Of a stretch of DNA of 8,833 nucleotides, positions 1 through 5,879 are shown piece by piece. The notes beneath the pieces were generated by a model. The model did not search any database. It was not told where the DNA came from and saw only the letters and a program-made list of their open reading frames with translations. The position numbers were made by a program, and so were the translations under genes. Origin of the DNA: Thermoanaerobaculia bacterium (lineage in GTDB: Bacteria > Acidobacteriota > Thermoanaerobaculia > Multivoradales > JAHEKO01); contig JARFQS010000574.1 of NCBI GenBank assembly GCA_029287645.1, positions 1 through 8,833 on the forward strand. Direction: 5' to 3'. Position 1 is the first letter of the stretch. Each line of letters begins with the position of its first letter.

Positions 1-331
1 AAGAGACAGGGAACGCATCGCTGTTGCCGGGATCACCGGTCGAATCGAAGGTCATGCCGCGCTGGCCGTAGGTGTTCCAGCTGCCCCCTTGGTTGGCATC
101 GATCGCGAAAGCACCCAGATACTGGAAGTCCGCCGGCTGCAGACGCTGCCCCCAAGCCACGGAAAGCAAAGACACGACTCCGAGCATCCAGATGCCCAAG
201 AGCTTCCGATGCGAGACTCTTTCTCCTCTGTGGAGGCGGCAGTTCTGCATTCTGAGGTCCATTCTACCTCTTTGCCTATGGGGATGGGTCGATATGCAAG
301 GTACGGGTGGACCGAGTCTCTGGATTGACAT
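1..331 (-). CDS. Exported protein of unknown function, N-terminal part only (cut by left window edge)
   Basis: The minus-strand frame opens at 331 and runs off the left edge without a stop, giving about 110 residues. A hydrophobic run (LLGIWMLGVVSLLSVAWG) preceded by basic residues (RVSHRK) looks like a Sec signal peptide. The mature part begins near QRLQPADFQYLGAFAID and continues with Gly/Asn/Asp-rich sequence (GMTFDSTGDPGNSDAF). From memory this YLGAF...GDP pattern recalls the start of secreted, probably beta-propeller-like proteins of environmental bacteria, but I cannot assign a family. The start is uncertain. ATG 331 has a perfect AGGAGG six bases upstream but gives an unusually long (about 43-residue) region before the hydrophobic core. 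In-frame ATGs at 262 (AGAGG close by) and 250 would give more ordinary signal peptides. It lies downstream of, and codirectional with, another exported-protein gene, 225 bases away. Confidence 0.72.
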   Translation of the reverse strand, partial: MSIQRLGPPVPCISTHPHRQRGRMDLRMQNCRLHRGERVSHRKLLGIWMLGVVSLLSVAWGQRLQPADFQYLGAFAIDANQGGSWNTYGQRGMTFDSTGDPGNSDAFPVS

Positions 332-337
332 GCCTTT

Positions 338-343
338 CCTCCT
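338..343 (-). promoter_or_regulatory. Strong ribosome binding site (AGGAGG) for the left-edge gene
   Basis: Reading the minus strand, AGGAGG is followed by six bases and then ATG at 331, a canonical Shine-Dalgarno spacing. It is the best such signal upstream of any gene in the window. It favours the 331 start over the in-frame ATGs at 262 and 250. Confidence 0.6.
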
Positions 344-363
344 ACTTGGCTGAATCGACAGCC

Positions 364-380
364 GGCTCCTAATTGGCTCC
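364..380. repeat. Tandem direct repeat GGCTCC-N5-GGCTCC upstream of the left-edge gene
   Basis: Two identical hexamers (364-369 and 375-380) are separated by TAATT, so they repeat every 11 bases, about one helical turn. They sit about 21 bases upstream of the AGGAGG ribosome binding site. This geometry is typical of sites bound by head-to-tail dimers of OmpR/PhoB-type response regulators. That assignment is inference; the repeat itself is directly visible but short. Confidence 0.35.
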
Positions 381-427
381 AAGTGATCGAGCAAGGACTA
401 TGCCGATATGCGCAGATCGCTACTTTT

Positions 428-451
428 CTCCTTTGCCACGGCAAACCGGAG
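428..451. other. Stem-loop in the intergenic region
   Basis: CTCC-TTTGC pairs with GCAAA-(CC bulge)-GGAG around a CACG loop, giving nine base pairs with a two-base bulge. It lies about 105 bases past the stop of the beta-helix gene. Neither strand has a T-tract after it, so a classical intrinsic terminator is unlikely. It could be an RNA processing or stabilising structure, or an operator built on TTTGCC-AC-GGCAAA. Confidence 0.4.
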
Positions 452-556
452 GACTCACCCGCTCTCGCGCCGGTGGGCATCAGCGTAGAATCAGGGAAGA
501 AGTCCCCGCCACGCCGGACAAGGCGAGGTCAAATATTCCTCGACCGGGCTCCGAGA

Positions 557-1921
557 CTACGACCAGCTGCTCGTGTCGCCCGATTCGAATCCGTCGCTGA
601 AGATGATGGCGGCGTTGTTCGATCCGAGCTCATCACAGCCAGCATCGCGCTTCGGCCCTTGTGGCCGGGGGTCGCCGTCGATGTCGTCGGGAACACCGGG
701 CACGGAGACCGTGGACGAGTAGTCGACAGCCTCCGAATCGGGATCGAGGTGGGGCTCTCCGGCTACCGCCAGGTCGGAGGCGTCACCGTCGGTCTTGTTG
801 CCCTGGGCGTTGTAGCTCGCACCGCCCCTGTTGAAAATGGGCTGATTCAGGAGATTGTTGCGAATCTCGAGGTTGGAGCTGTTCTGGACCTCGATTGCCC
901 CGGGGTAGTTGCTTCCCAGAAGCACGGTGTTGTGGTCGATCTCGACATCCGACGCTCCGAAGATCGACATGCCGGCATCACCGGGCACACCGTTCTGCTG
1001 CCCAGACGACTGATAGATGAAGTTGTTGCGCACGACGCCGCCAGAGTAGACGTCACCGCTGAACCCGATCGCGATGCCGCGGAAGGAGTCACGGATCCGG
1101 TTACGCTCGACAATGTTGCCGCTGGCGTTATTCCAGAGCAGGATGGATGGGCCCCCTCCGGGCCAGTAGACGCCACAGTCGATATCCACTTCGCAGCCGC
1201 TACCGTCCCCCCAGATGTTGTAGATCTCGTTGTCGCGAATGACCCAGTCGGTGGCGCGATGAATGTCGATCGCATTGATGTAGTCGCCACGGACGCCACC
1301 GGGTGAATAGCCGATCCGCGAGCAGGCGACGACCCCGTCTCTCAAAAGTCCGCTGCCGGACGGCGGGGTTCCCTTGATGTGCTGGGTCCCGATGTCGTAG
1401 AGATGGACGTTGTAGATGTGGGTGGCCTCGGCACCCAAATCGCCCTTCACGGCGATGGCGTGGTTACGGATGCCGGTCATCGAGAGATCGGCAATGGTGA
1501 CGTTCTGCGCCACCACCATCAAGCCCTCGCTGAGCGTGCCATAGCCCTGACCCTCTATGAGCACGGCGCCGCGATTGCCCGAGGCTCCACGAATCGTGAT
1601 CTCGGTATCGATCAGCACGGCGTACTGGTCGAGGGAATAGGTGCCGTCCGCCAGCAGGATCTCGTCTCCGGATTGAGCCGCTTCGATCTTCGAGATCCAA
1701 TCTGCAGGCGTAGCCGCAATCTGACGTGCGCGGGGTCGGTACAGCGGAGAGCTCTCGTAGGGCGGGCAGAATGTCGCCGCCTGGACCATCGACAGGCCTC
1801 CTGCGAAAACGAATACTGCGAGAAACAGGAAAGTTCGACGAACTGCCGGCCTGAGAGTGCGATCCACTCCGCGAGCCCTGCGAGGCCGCTCGGCAGCGTA
1901 TGCAGCGCATTGTTTCTTCAT
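557..1921 (-). CDS. Exported right-handed parallel beta-helix protein with DGFESGD-type C-terminal tail
   Basis: The predicted product is 454 residues. Residues 1-48 form a signal peptide with a long basic n-region (RPAVRR), a hydrophobic core (TFLFLAVFVFAGG) and a likely cleavage site after VQA. The body begins with a segment typical of pectate-lyase-like folds (WISKIEAAQSGDEILLADGTY). Repeated beta-helix coils rich in Asn and Ile/Val follow, such as VIRDNEIYNI, IVERNRIRDS, VVRNNFIYQS, VEIDHNTVL and LEIRNNLLNQ. Near the end, DDIDGDPRPQGPKRDAGCDE resembles the closing segment seen in many secreted beta-helix (choice-of-anchor Q type) proteins. The last residues are IIFSDGFESGDTSSWS. It probably binds or cleaves polysaccharide outside the cell, but no catalytic residues can be assigned. 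The 1921 ATG was chosen because GGAG at 1930-1933 is eight bases upstream; an in-frame ATG at 1942 falls almost at the predicted transcription start. Longer in-frame extensions would run into the divergent gene. Confidence 0.85.
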   Translation of the reverse strand: MKKQCAAYAAERPRRARGVDRTLRPAVRRTFLFLAVFVFAGGLSMVQAATFCPPYESSPLYRPRARQIAATPADWISKIEAAQSGDEILLADGTYSLDQYAVLIDTEITIRGASGNRGAVLIEGQGYGTLSEGLMVVAQNVTIADLSMTGIRNHAIAVKGDLGAEATHIYNVHLYDIGTQHIKGTPPSGSGLLRDGVVACSRIGYSPGGVRGDYINAIDIHRATDWVIRDNEIYNIWGDGSGCEVDIDCGVYWPGGGPSILLWNNASGNIVERNRIRDSFRGIAIGFSGDVYSGGVVRNNFIYQSSGQQNGVPGDAGMSIFGASDVEIDHNTVLLGSNYPGAIEVQNSSNLEIRNNLLNQPIFNRGGASYNAQGNKTDGDASDLAVAGEPHLDPDSEAVDYSSTVSVPGVPDDIDGDPRPQGPKRDAGCDELGSNNAAIIFSDGFESGDTSSWS

Positions 1922-2109
1922 AGTCGTGTCTCCGCTTCCCATGCATCGAATTATCACAAAACCGTCCACTCGAGTCAGTCGAGGCCAAGACGTGGGAAGC
2001 AAGTTCCACGCCACCCGGAGACTCTTCGCACTCCTGGCTCCGGTCTCCATCAGCGCCGCCAGCGGGATAGACTCTGCACCAGGCCGAGTCCTAGAACCAA
2101 GGATACCCC
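1922..2109. other. Divergent intergenic region between the beta-helix gene and pfkA
   Basis: The 188 bases separate two divergent genes. Besides the minus-strand promoter at 1950-1978, it holds a small inverted repeat CTCGA/TCGAG (1969-1983) overlapping the -35 box. It also holds an imperfect hairpin CGTGGGAA/TTCCACG (1991-2010, one bulged G). Either could be an operator. For pfkA I see only a weak promoter candidate (TAGACT, 18 bases, TAGAAC, ending about 13 bases before the start) but a clear AAGGA ribosome binding site at 2099-2103. Confidence 0.4.
1950..1978 (-). promoter_or_regulatory. Predicted sigma70-type promoter for the beta-helix gene
   Basis: On the minus strand, CTGACT (1973-1978, 4/6 match to TTGACA) is followed by exactly 17 bases and then GATAAT (1950-1955, 5/6 match to TATAAT). 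GATAAT is preceded by TGT, an extended -10. Transcription would begin near 1943, giving a leader of about 20 bases that carries the GGAG ribosome binding site. The match and spacing are good for a GC-rich region; there is no experimental support. Confidence 0.55.
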
Positions 2110-3228
2110 ATGACCACCGACAAGATCCGTCGCATTGCTGTGAACACCGGGGGTGGAGACGCACCTGGGCTCAATGCCGTCCTTCGTGCCATTGTGCTGT
2201 CCAGCACCCGGCGCGGCTGGGAAGTCGTGGGCATCCAGAAGGGCTACGCCGGATTGCTCGACACCAGCAAGATCGAGACACTGGATCAGCATCGCGTGCG
2301 CGGCATCACCCACCTGGGTGGCACGATCCTGGGCACGGCCAACAAGGGCAATCCGTTCGAGATTCCGATGAAGCTGCCGGACGGAACCGAGACCACGATC
2401 GACCGCTCCGACGAGCTGGTGGAGAACTTCCATCGGCTCGGTCTCGACGCCATGATCGCGATCGGCGGTGATGGATCCATGCGCATCGCCCACCAGCTGG
2501 CAGAGAAGGGAGTCCCGATCGTCGGGGTACCCAAGACCATCGACAACGATCTGGCGGGCACGGTCGTCACCTTTGGCTTCGACACAGCCGTCACGGTGGC
2601 CACCGAAGCCGTCGACCGCCTCCACTCGACTGCCGAGGCCCATGAACGGGTCTTTACCGTCGAGGTCATGGGGCGCTACGCGGGGTGGATCGCCTTGCAC
2701 TCCGCGATCGCCGGAGGAGCCGACGTTGCACTGATTCCGGAAATCCCCTTCGACATCGACATCGTATGCCGGAAGATCATGAGTCGTGAGGCACGTGGGC
2801 GTCGGTTCAGCCTCGTCGTGGTGGCCGAAGGGGCTCGACCCGAAGGGGGTGAGATGGTGACCCAGGGCCCCAAGGAGCTGGGCAGGGAGATTCAGCTCGG
2901 TGGCATCGGAGAGCAGGTCGCCCACCAGATCGCCGATCGAACCGACAAGGAGACCCGCAACGTGGTTCTGGGACACTTGCAGCGGGGTGGCACACCAACC
3001 GCTCGCGACCGCGTTCTGGCCCTGCGCTTCGGAGCCGCCGCCGTAAGAGTGCTGGCCGAGGGTCAGACCGACGTCATGGTGGCCCTCGACCCGCCGACGG
3101 TGGAAACCGTCCCCTTGAGCGACGCGACGAGTCGCATGAAGACGGTGCCTCTGGATTCCGACACCGTGTGCACCGCCCGAGAGCTGGGCATTTCCCTGGG
3201 CGACGAATGGGAGGGTACCAACTACTGA
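2110..3228 (+). CDS. pfkA: 6-phosphofructokinase, group III type, predicted ATP-dependent
   Basis: This 372-residue cytoplasmic enzyme phosphorylates fructose 6-phosphate to fructose 1,6-bisphosphate in glycolysis. Visible motifs in order are the phosphate-donor loop NTGGGDAPGLNAVLR (from residue 12), IGGDGS (118-123), PKTIDND (141-147, with catalytic base D145), FGFDTAV, MGRYAGW (from 187), VVVAEGARPEGG and LGHLQRGGTPTARDR. The GVPKTIDNDL, FGFDTAV and VMGRYAGWIALH blocks match, from memory, the actinobacterial and mixed-substrate group III enzymes, not the short E. coli-type PfkA. Donor choice in the family tracks two positions. Gly in GGDG (G122) points to ATP, because pyrophosphate enzymes carry Asp there. 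K142 in PKTIDND is shared with pyrophosphate enzymes but is normal in group III. The start follows AAGGA by six bases. It is the first gene of a tight three-gene unit. Confidence 0.93.
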   Translation: MTTDKIRRIAVNTGGGDAPGLNAVLRAIVLSSTRRGWEVVGIQKGYAGLLDTSKIETLDQHRVRGITHLGGTILGTANKGNPFEIPMKLPDGTETTIDRSDELVENFHRLGLDAMIAIGGDGSMRIAHQLAEKGVPIVGVPKTIDNDLAGTVVTFGFDTAVTVATEAVDRLHSTAEAHERVFTVEVMGRYAGWIALHSAIAGGADVALIPEIPFDIDIVCRKIMSREARGRRFSLVVVAEGARPEGGEMVTQGPKELGREIQLGGIGEQVAHQIADRTDKETRNVVLGHLQRGGTPTARDRVLALRFGAAAVRVLAEGQTDVMVALDPPTVETVPLSDATSRMKTVPLDSDTVCTARELGISLGDEWEGTNY

Positions 3229-3255
3229 CCGGCCCGACCCGCATGGAGCCATCCC

Positions 3256-4143
3256 ATGAAGGCTTTTCTCGGCATCGCCCGCGCCAAATTCCTGTTGCTG
3301 CCTGTGACCCTGGTGGCGGTAGGTGCCGCTGCCGCCGCCTACGACGGCACCTTCCACCTGATCCACACGCTGCTCGCCCTGGTCGGATTGACGGCCATGC
3401 ACGTGTCGGTCAATTCCCTCAACGAGTACAGCGACTTCCGCCGGGGTATCGACCTCGCAACAGAGCGCACCCCCTTCAGTGGAGGTAGCGGTACCCTGCC
3501 CTCGGGAGCTCTCCCGGCCAGAGCCGCCCTCTATCTGGGCCTGGGAGCGGCCCTGCTGGGATTGGCGATCGGCGTCTACTTCTTCTCACGGTTCGGCTCG
3601 GCGTTGCTGCCGATCTTCGTGCTGGGCGCCGTCAGCGTGCTGGGCTACAGCGATCTGCTCGCCCGGGCCTACGTCGGTGAGATCTTCGCCGGTCTCGGAC
3701 TGGGGACCCTCCCCGTCCTGGGCACCGCCATCGTGCAGGGCGGCGAGCTTGGGATCGCAGCCGTGGCGGCCTCGTTCCCCCCGTTCTTCATGACTTTCAA
3801 TCTCCTGTTGCTCAACGAGTTCGCGGACGAGAAGGCCGACCAGGAAGGCGGTCGCAGGAACCTCGTGCGCCTGCTGGGGCGAGCCGGTGCAGCACGCGCC
3901 TATGTGATCCTCGGGTGGGCAGTACCCGTCTGCCTCATCCTCTCGATCGCGTGGGGTGCCCTTCCCGCCCTCAGTCTTCTGGCCTGCCTTCCCAGCCTCG
4001 CGTTGATCGCACCGACCCGTTGGGCCCTCACCAGCCCGTTAGAACCTGTGCCTCTTCCAGCACTCGGCGCCAACGTGATCTGGAACCTGGCCACGAACAC
4101 GGTCCTCGCCATCAGTTTGGGCGTCGCCTTGATCCTGAAGTAG
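3256..4143 (+). CDS. UbiA-family membrane prenyltransferase, MenA-like
   Basis: This 295-residue, very hydrophobic protein has about eight or nine membrane segments. Both aspartate-rich motifs of the UbiA superfamily are present. The first is NEYSDFRRGID (N56, D60, D66), like the NDYxDxxxGxD of MenA. The second is NEFADEKADQEGGRRNLV (N187, D191, D195), like the NxxxDxxxDxxxGKxTL of MenA. These residues bind Mg2+ and the prenyl diphosphate. The MenA-style Gly after both motifs suggests transfer of an isoprenoid chain to 1,4-dihydroxy-2-naphthoate in menaquinone synthesis. A different aromatic acceptor is possible, since no other quinone gene is nearby. The ribosome binding site is GGAG at 3245-3248, seven bases from ATG. 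It starts 27 bases after pfkA and ends 13 bases before the aldehyde dehydrogenase gene, so cotranscription is likely. Confidence 0.85.
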   Translation: MKAFLGIARAKFLLLPVTLVAVGAAAAAYDGTFHLIHTLLALVGLTAMHVSVNSLNEYSDFRRGIDLATERTPFSGGSGTLPSGALPARAALYLGLGAALLGLAIGVYFFSRFGSALLPIFVLGAVSVLGYSDLLARAYVGEIFAGLGLGTLPVLGTAIVQGGELGIAAVAASFPPFFMTFNLLLLNEFADEKADQEGGRRNLVRLLGRAGAARAYVILGWAVPVCLILSIAWGALPALSLLACLPSLALIAPTRWALTSPLEPVPLPALGANVIWNLATNTVLAISLGVALILK

Positions 4144-4156
4144 CCGAGGGAATGCC

Positions 4157-5524
4157 ATGACACTCGAGAGCCTGAATCCTGCTACCGGAGAGTTGGTAGC
4201 TACCTACGACGAGATGACCTCGAAGCAGGTCGAAGAGATTCTCGTTGGCTGCCACGACGCCTTTCTCGAATGGCGCAAGACCGATTTCCAGACTCGCGCG
4301 GAGCTCCTGTCGCGGGTCGCCGGGCTGCTCCGAGACCGCCGGAACAGGCTCGCCGAGCTCATGACCCGAGAGATGGGCAAGCCCATCACCCAGGCCCGGG
4401 CCGAAGTCGACAAATGTGCCTGGGTTTGCGACTACTACGTTGAGAACGCGGCGGCCCACCTATCCCCCGACATCGTCGAAACCGACGCCTCCAGAAGCTA
4501 TGTCTGCTTCGAGCCACTCGGGGTGGTGCTGGCAGTGATGCCCTGGAACTTCCCCTTCTGGCAGGTCCTGCGCTTCGCGGCCCCGGCACTGATGGCCGGC
4601 AATACGGCGGCGCTCAAGCATGCGAGCAACGTGCAGGGGTGTGCTCTTGCCATCGAGGATCTCTTCCGGGAGGCGGGATATCCCGATGGCGCCTTTCGCA
4701 CCCTGGTGCTGGGTAGCCGAGCCGCGAGCGTTGCCATCGAGCACCCACGAGTTGCAGCGGTGACTCTCACGGGCAGCACGCCGGCAGGTCGCAAAGTCGC
4801 CGCGTTGGCCGGGTCCCTTCTCAAGAAGACGGTTCTGGAATTGGGGGGCAGCGATCCCTATGTGATTCTCGAGGATGCCGATCTAGACCTCGCCGTAGCC
4901 GCCTGCGTCACCGGGCGCATTCTCAACACGGGTCAGAGCTGCATTGCCGCCAAGCGTTTCATCGTTCCAGAGACGGTGCGGGACGACTTCGAGACTCGCC
5001 TCGTGGACCTCATGCAGCGACAAAGGGTCGGAGATCCGATGCTGGAGGAAATAGAGGTCGGCCCCATGGCTCGGGCCGATCTGCGGGACGAGCTGCACGA
5101 TCAGGTCGTGCGCAGCCTCCAGGCCGGGGCTCGATGCCTGCTCGGAGGTGAAGTTCCCGAAGGGCCGGGTGCCTTCTATCCCCCGACCGTCTTGACGGAC
5201 GTCACCCAGGGAATGGCAGGCTACGAGGAGGAGCTCTTCGGACCTGTCGCAGCCGTCTTGCCGGTAGCCGATGAAGAGGAAGCCCTCCGGGTCGCCAACG
5301 ACACGGACTTCGGACTGGGCGCGGCCGTATTCACGCGGGACGTCGCACGGGGAGAGGAGATCGCAGCCAAGCGGCTGCAGGCCGGCTCCTGCTTCGTCAA
5401 CGCCTTCGTGAAGTCCGATCCGCGGCTGCCCTTCGGTGGCATCAAGGGCTCAGGCTACGGTCGCGAGCTCGGTTCGTTCGGTATTCGCGAGTTCGTCAAT
5501 GTAAAGACGGTGTATGTAGCGTAG
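4157..5524 (+). CDS. sad: NAD(P)-dependent aldehyde dehydrogenase, succinate-semialdehyde dehydrogenase type (Sad/YneI-like)
   Basis: This 455-residue, full-length member of the aldehyde dehydrogenase superfamily carries a complete catalytic set. These are the oxyanion Asn in MPWNFPFW (N131), the cofactor-binding Lys in LKHASN (K154), the general-base Glu in LELGGSDPYV (E228) and the nucleophilic Cys in NTGQSCIAAKRF (C262). The motifs TREMGKPITQARAEV, LKHASNVQGC, LELGGSDP, GPMARADLRDELHDQV and LPFGGIKGSGYGREL follow E. coli Sad (YneI) closely as I recall it. The likely reaction is therefore oxidation of succinate semialdehyde to succinate. This could serve 4-aminobutyrate breakdown or a 2-oxoglutarate-decarboxylase bypass of the TCA cycle; no partner gene is present to decide. 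Other semialdehydes are possible substrates. GAGG at 4146-4149 lies seven bases before ATG. It is the last gene of the pfkA unit. Confidence 0.9.
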   Translation: MTLESLNPATGELVATYDEMTSKQVEEILVGCHDAFLEWRKTDFQTRAELLSRVAGLLRDRRNRLAELMTREMGKPITQARAEVDKCAWVCDYYVENAAAHLSPDIVETDASRSYVCFEPLGVVLAVMPWNFPFWQVLRFAAPALMAGNTAALKHASNVQGCALAIEDLFREAGYPDGAFRTLVLGSRAASVAIEHPRVAAVTLTGSTPAGRKVAALAGSLLKKTVLELGGSDPYVILEDADLDLAVAACVTGRILNTGQSCIAAKRFIVPETVRDDFETRLVDLMQRQRVGDPMLEEIEVGPMARADLRDELHDQVVRSLQAGARCLLGGEVPEGPGAFYPPTVLTDVTQGMAGYEEELFGPVAAVLPVADEEEALRVANDTDFGLGAAVFTRDVARGEEIAAKRLQAGSCFVNAFVKSDPRLPFGGIKGSGYGRELGSFGIREFVNVKTVYVA

Positions 5525-5548
5525 GTCCGCTTCGCCGCCTACGCGACA
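5515..5548 (+). terminator. Stem-loop overlapping the aldehyde dehydrogenase stop codon
   Basis: TGTAGCGTAGG (5515-5525) pairs with CCTACGCGACA (5538-5548) at ten of eleven positions around a 12-base loop, and the TAG stop at 5522-5524 lies in the left arm. There is no T-tract, so it could be a weak terminator, a 3'-end stabiliser, or chance in a GC-rich region. Confidence 0.4.
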
Positions 5549-5555
5549 TGGGGAC

Positions 5556-5586
5556 AGAACAGCAGTTCCTGCGGTCCTGCGGTTCT
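5556..5586. other. Stem-loop with internal tandem octamer
   Basis: AGAACAGCAG (5556-5565) pairs with CTGCGGTTCT (5577-5586) with one mismatch around an 11-base loop. The loop and right arm contain a perfect tandem repeat of TCCTGCGG (5567-5582). TTTGGG follows. It adds to the cluster of palindromes between the two convergent transcription units. Confidence 0.4.
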
Positions 5587-5646
5587 TTGGGAAGTGGGGC
5601 CAGGGCGATCGATCGTCCCTCCCGATCGACCTTTGGGCAGTGGGTC
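5585..5646. repeat. 16-base imperfect direct repeat, 46-base spacing
   Basis: CTTTGGGAAGTGGGGC (5585-5600) and CTTTGGGCAGTGGGTC (5631-5646) match at 14 of 16 positions. A shorter relative (CTTTGGGG) follows at 5673. Between the copies lies the palindrome CGATCGATCG (5606-5615). This suggests decayed or duplicated repeat-element sequence, not gene remnants; no reading frame links the copies. Confidence 0.45.
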
Positions 5647-5707
5647 GAATCAGCCCGCGTACTTTGGCTAATCTTTGGGGCTCATGGTCCTGAAGGACTC
5701 TAAGGGG

Positions 5708-5784
5708 TGTAGGGGAGGGGCTTGCCCCCTCCCAACGGTCGAGGAAGATCAGATTCGCGGGAGGGGGCCAGCCCCTCCCCTACA
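5708..5784. repeat. Inverted pair of 26-base REP-like palindromic units (BIME-like)
   Basis: The unit at 5708-5733 begins TGTAGGGGAGGGG. It is repeated as its reverse complement at 5759-5784 (ending CCCCTCCCCTACA), with a single mismatch over 26 bases and a 25-base spacer. Each unit is itself nearly palindromic (GGGAGGGGC next to GCCCCCTCCC) and can fold alone or with its partner into a very stable stem. A TGTAGGGG end attached to a short GC-rich palindrome recalls dispersed REP-type repeats of environmental genomes. In this position, between convergent genes, the pair could end transcription from both sides or protect both 3' ends. Copy number elsewhere in the genome cannot be seen from here. 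Confidence 0.75.
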
Positions 5785-5794
5785 TTCCCGGTTG

Positions 5795-5810
5795 CCTCAA
5801 TGCCTTGAGG
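5795..5810. terminator. Small perfect stem-loop between the repeat pair and the phosphatase gene
   Basis: CCTCAA-TGCC-TTGAGG is a perfect six-base-pair stem with a four-base loop, about 70 bases beyond the phosphatase stop. It lacks a T-tract on either strand. Nearby, the octamer CCCAGGAC occurs three times (5835-5863). A role as part of a termination region is possible but weakly supported. Confidence 0.3.
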
Positions 5811-5879
5811 GCGCCAGAGGTTGTGACCTTTGTGCCCAGGACCCAGGACACAAGCCCCAGGACGGATGATTGGACAGGA

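Larger units (their letters stand above)
332..556. other. Intergenic region between the two exported-protein genes
   Basis: No coding frame here looks real. The codirectional beta-helix gene stops at 557 and the left-edge gene starts at 331, so the stretch should hold a terminator or a promoter. I see a small CGAGG/CCTCG stem-loop at 524-542, just after the beta-helix stop, but no T-tract. I also see a larger stem-loop at 428-451 and a tandem GGCTCC repeat at 364-380. No convincing -35/-10 pair was found by eye. Confidence 0.5.
5525..5879. other. Convergent intergenic region, no gene, dense in palindromes and repeats
   Basis: Two transcription units end here tail to tail, with stops at 5524 on the plus strand and 5880 on the minus strand. 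I see no convincing coding frame. The content is the REP-like inverted pair, several smaller stem-loops, the 16-base direct repeat and the CCCAGGAC triplication described separately. Such stretches commonly accumulate REP/BIME elements. Confidence 0.7.

Noticed and set aside
432..480. Possible cyclic-di-GMP (GEMM-type) riboswitch suggested by CACGGCAAACC on the plus strand
   Set aside because: The second conserved block (GACGCAAAGCC-like) and the tetraloop-receptor arrangement are missing. A plus-strand RNA here would also have no gene to control, because the next 1.4 kb is coded on the other strand.
52..480. 142-residue open frame on the minus strand overlapping the left-edge gene
   Set aside because: It is in a different frame from the one with AGGAGG-ATG and a signal peptide, and its translation is Ser/Cys/Arg-rich without hydrophobic or domain features.
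383..1306. Open frame of 307 residues on the plus strand opposite the beta-helix gene
   Set aside because: The minus strand encodes a clear signal peptide and beta-helix coils here. The plus-strand translation is Val/Asp/Ala-rich with no motif, a typical antisense shadow.
1922..2164. Extending the beta-helix gene upstream to an in-frame start at 2164
   Set aside because: This would overlap the divergent pfkA start and cover the predicted promoter. The signal peptide starts naturally at 1921 with a GGAG at the right distance.
2050..3402. Long open frame (450 residues) on the minus strand opposite pfkA
   Set aside because: It lies antisense to a phosphofructokinase with every family motif. 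Its own translation is rich in His/Gly/Asp without any recognisable domain, as expected from the complement of a GC-rich gene.
5708..5784. Idea that the inverted repeat marks the ends of an insertion sequence or MITE
   Set aside because: Only 25 bases separate the two arms, no target-site duplication is evident at the outer ends, and each arm is itself palindromic, which fits REP/BIME better.
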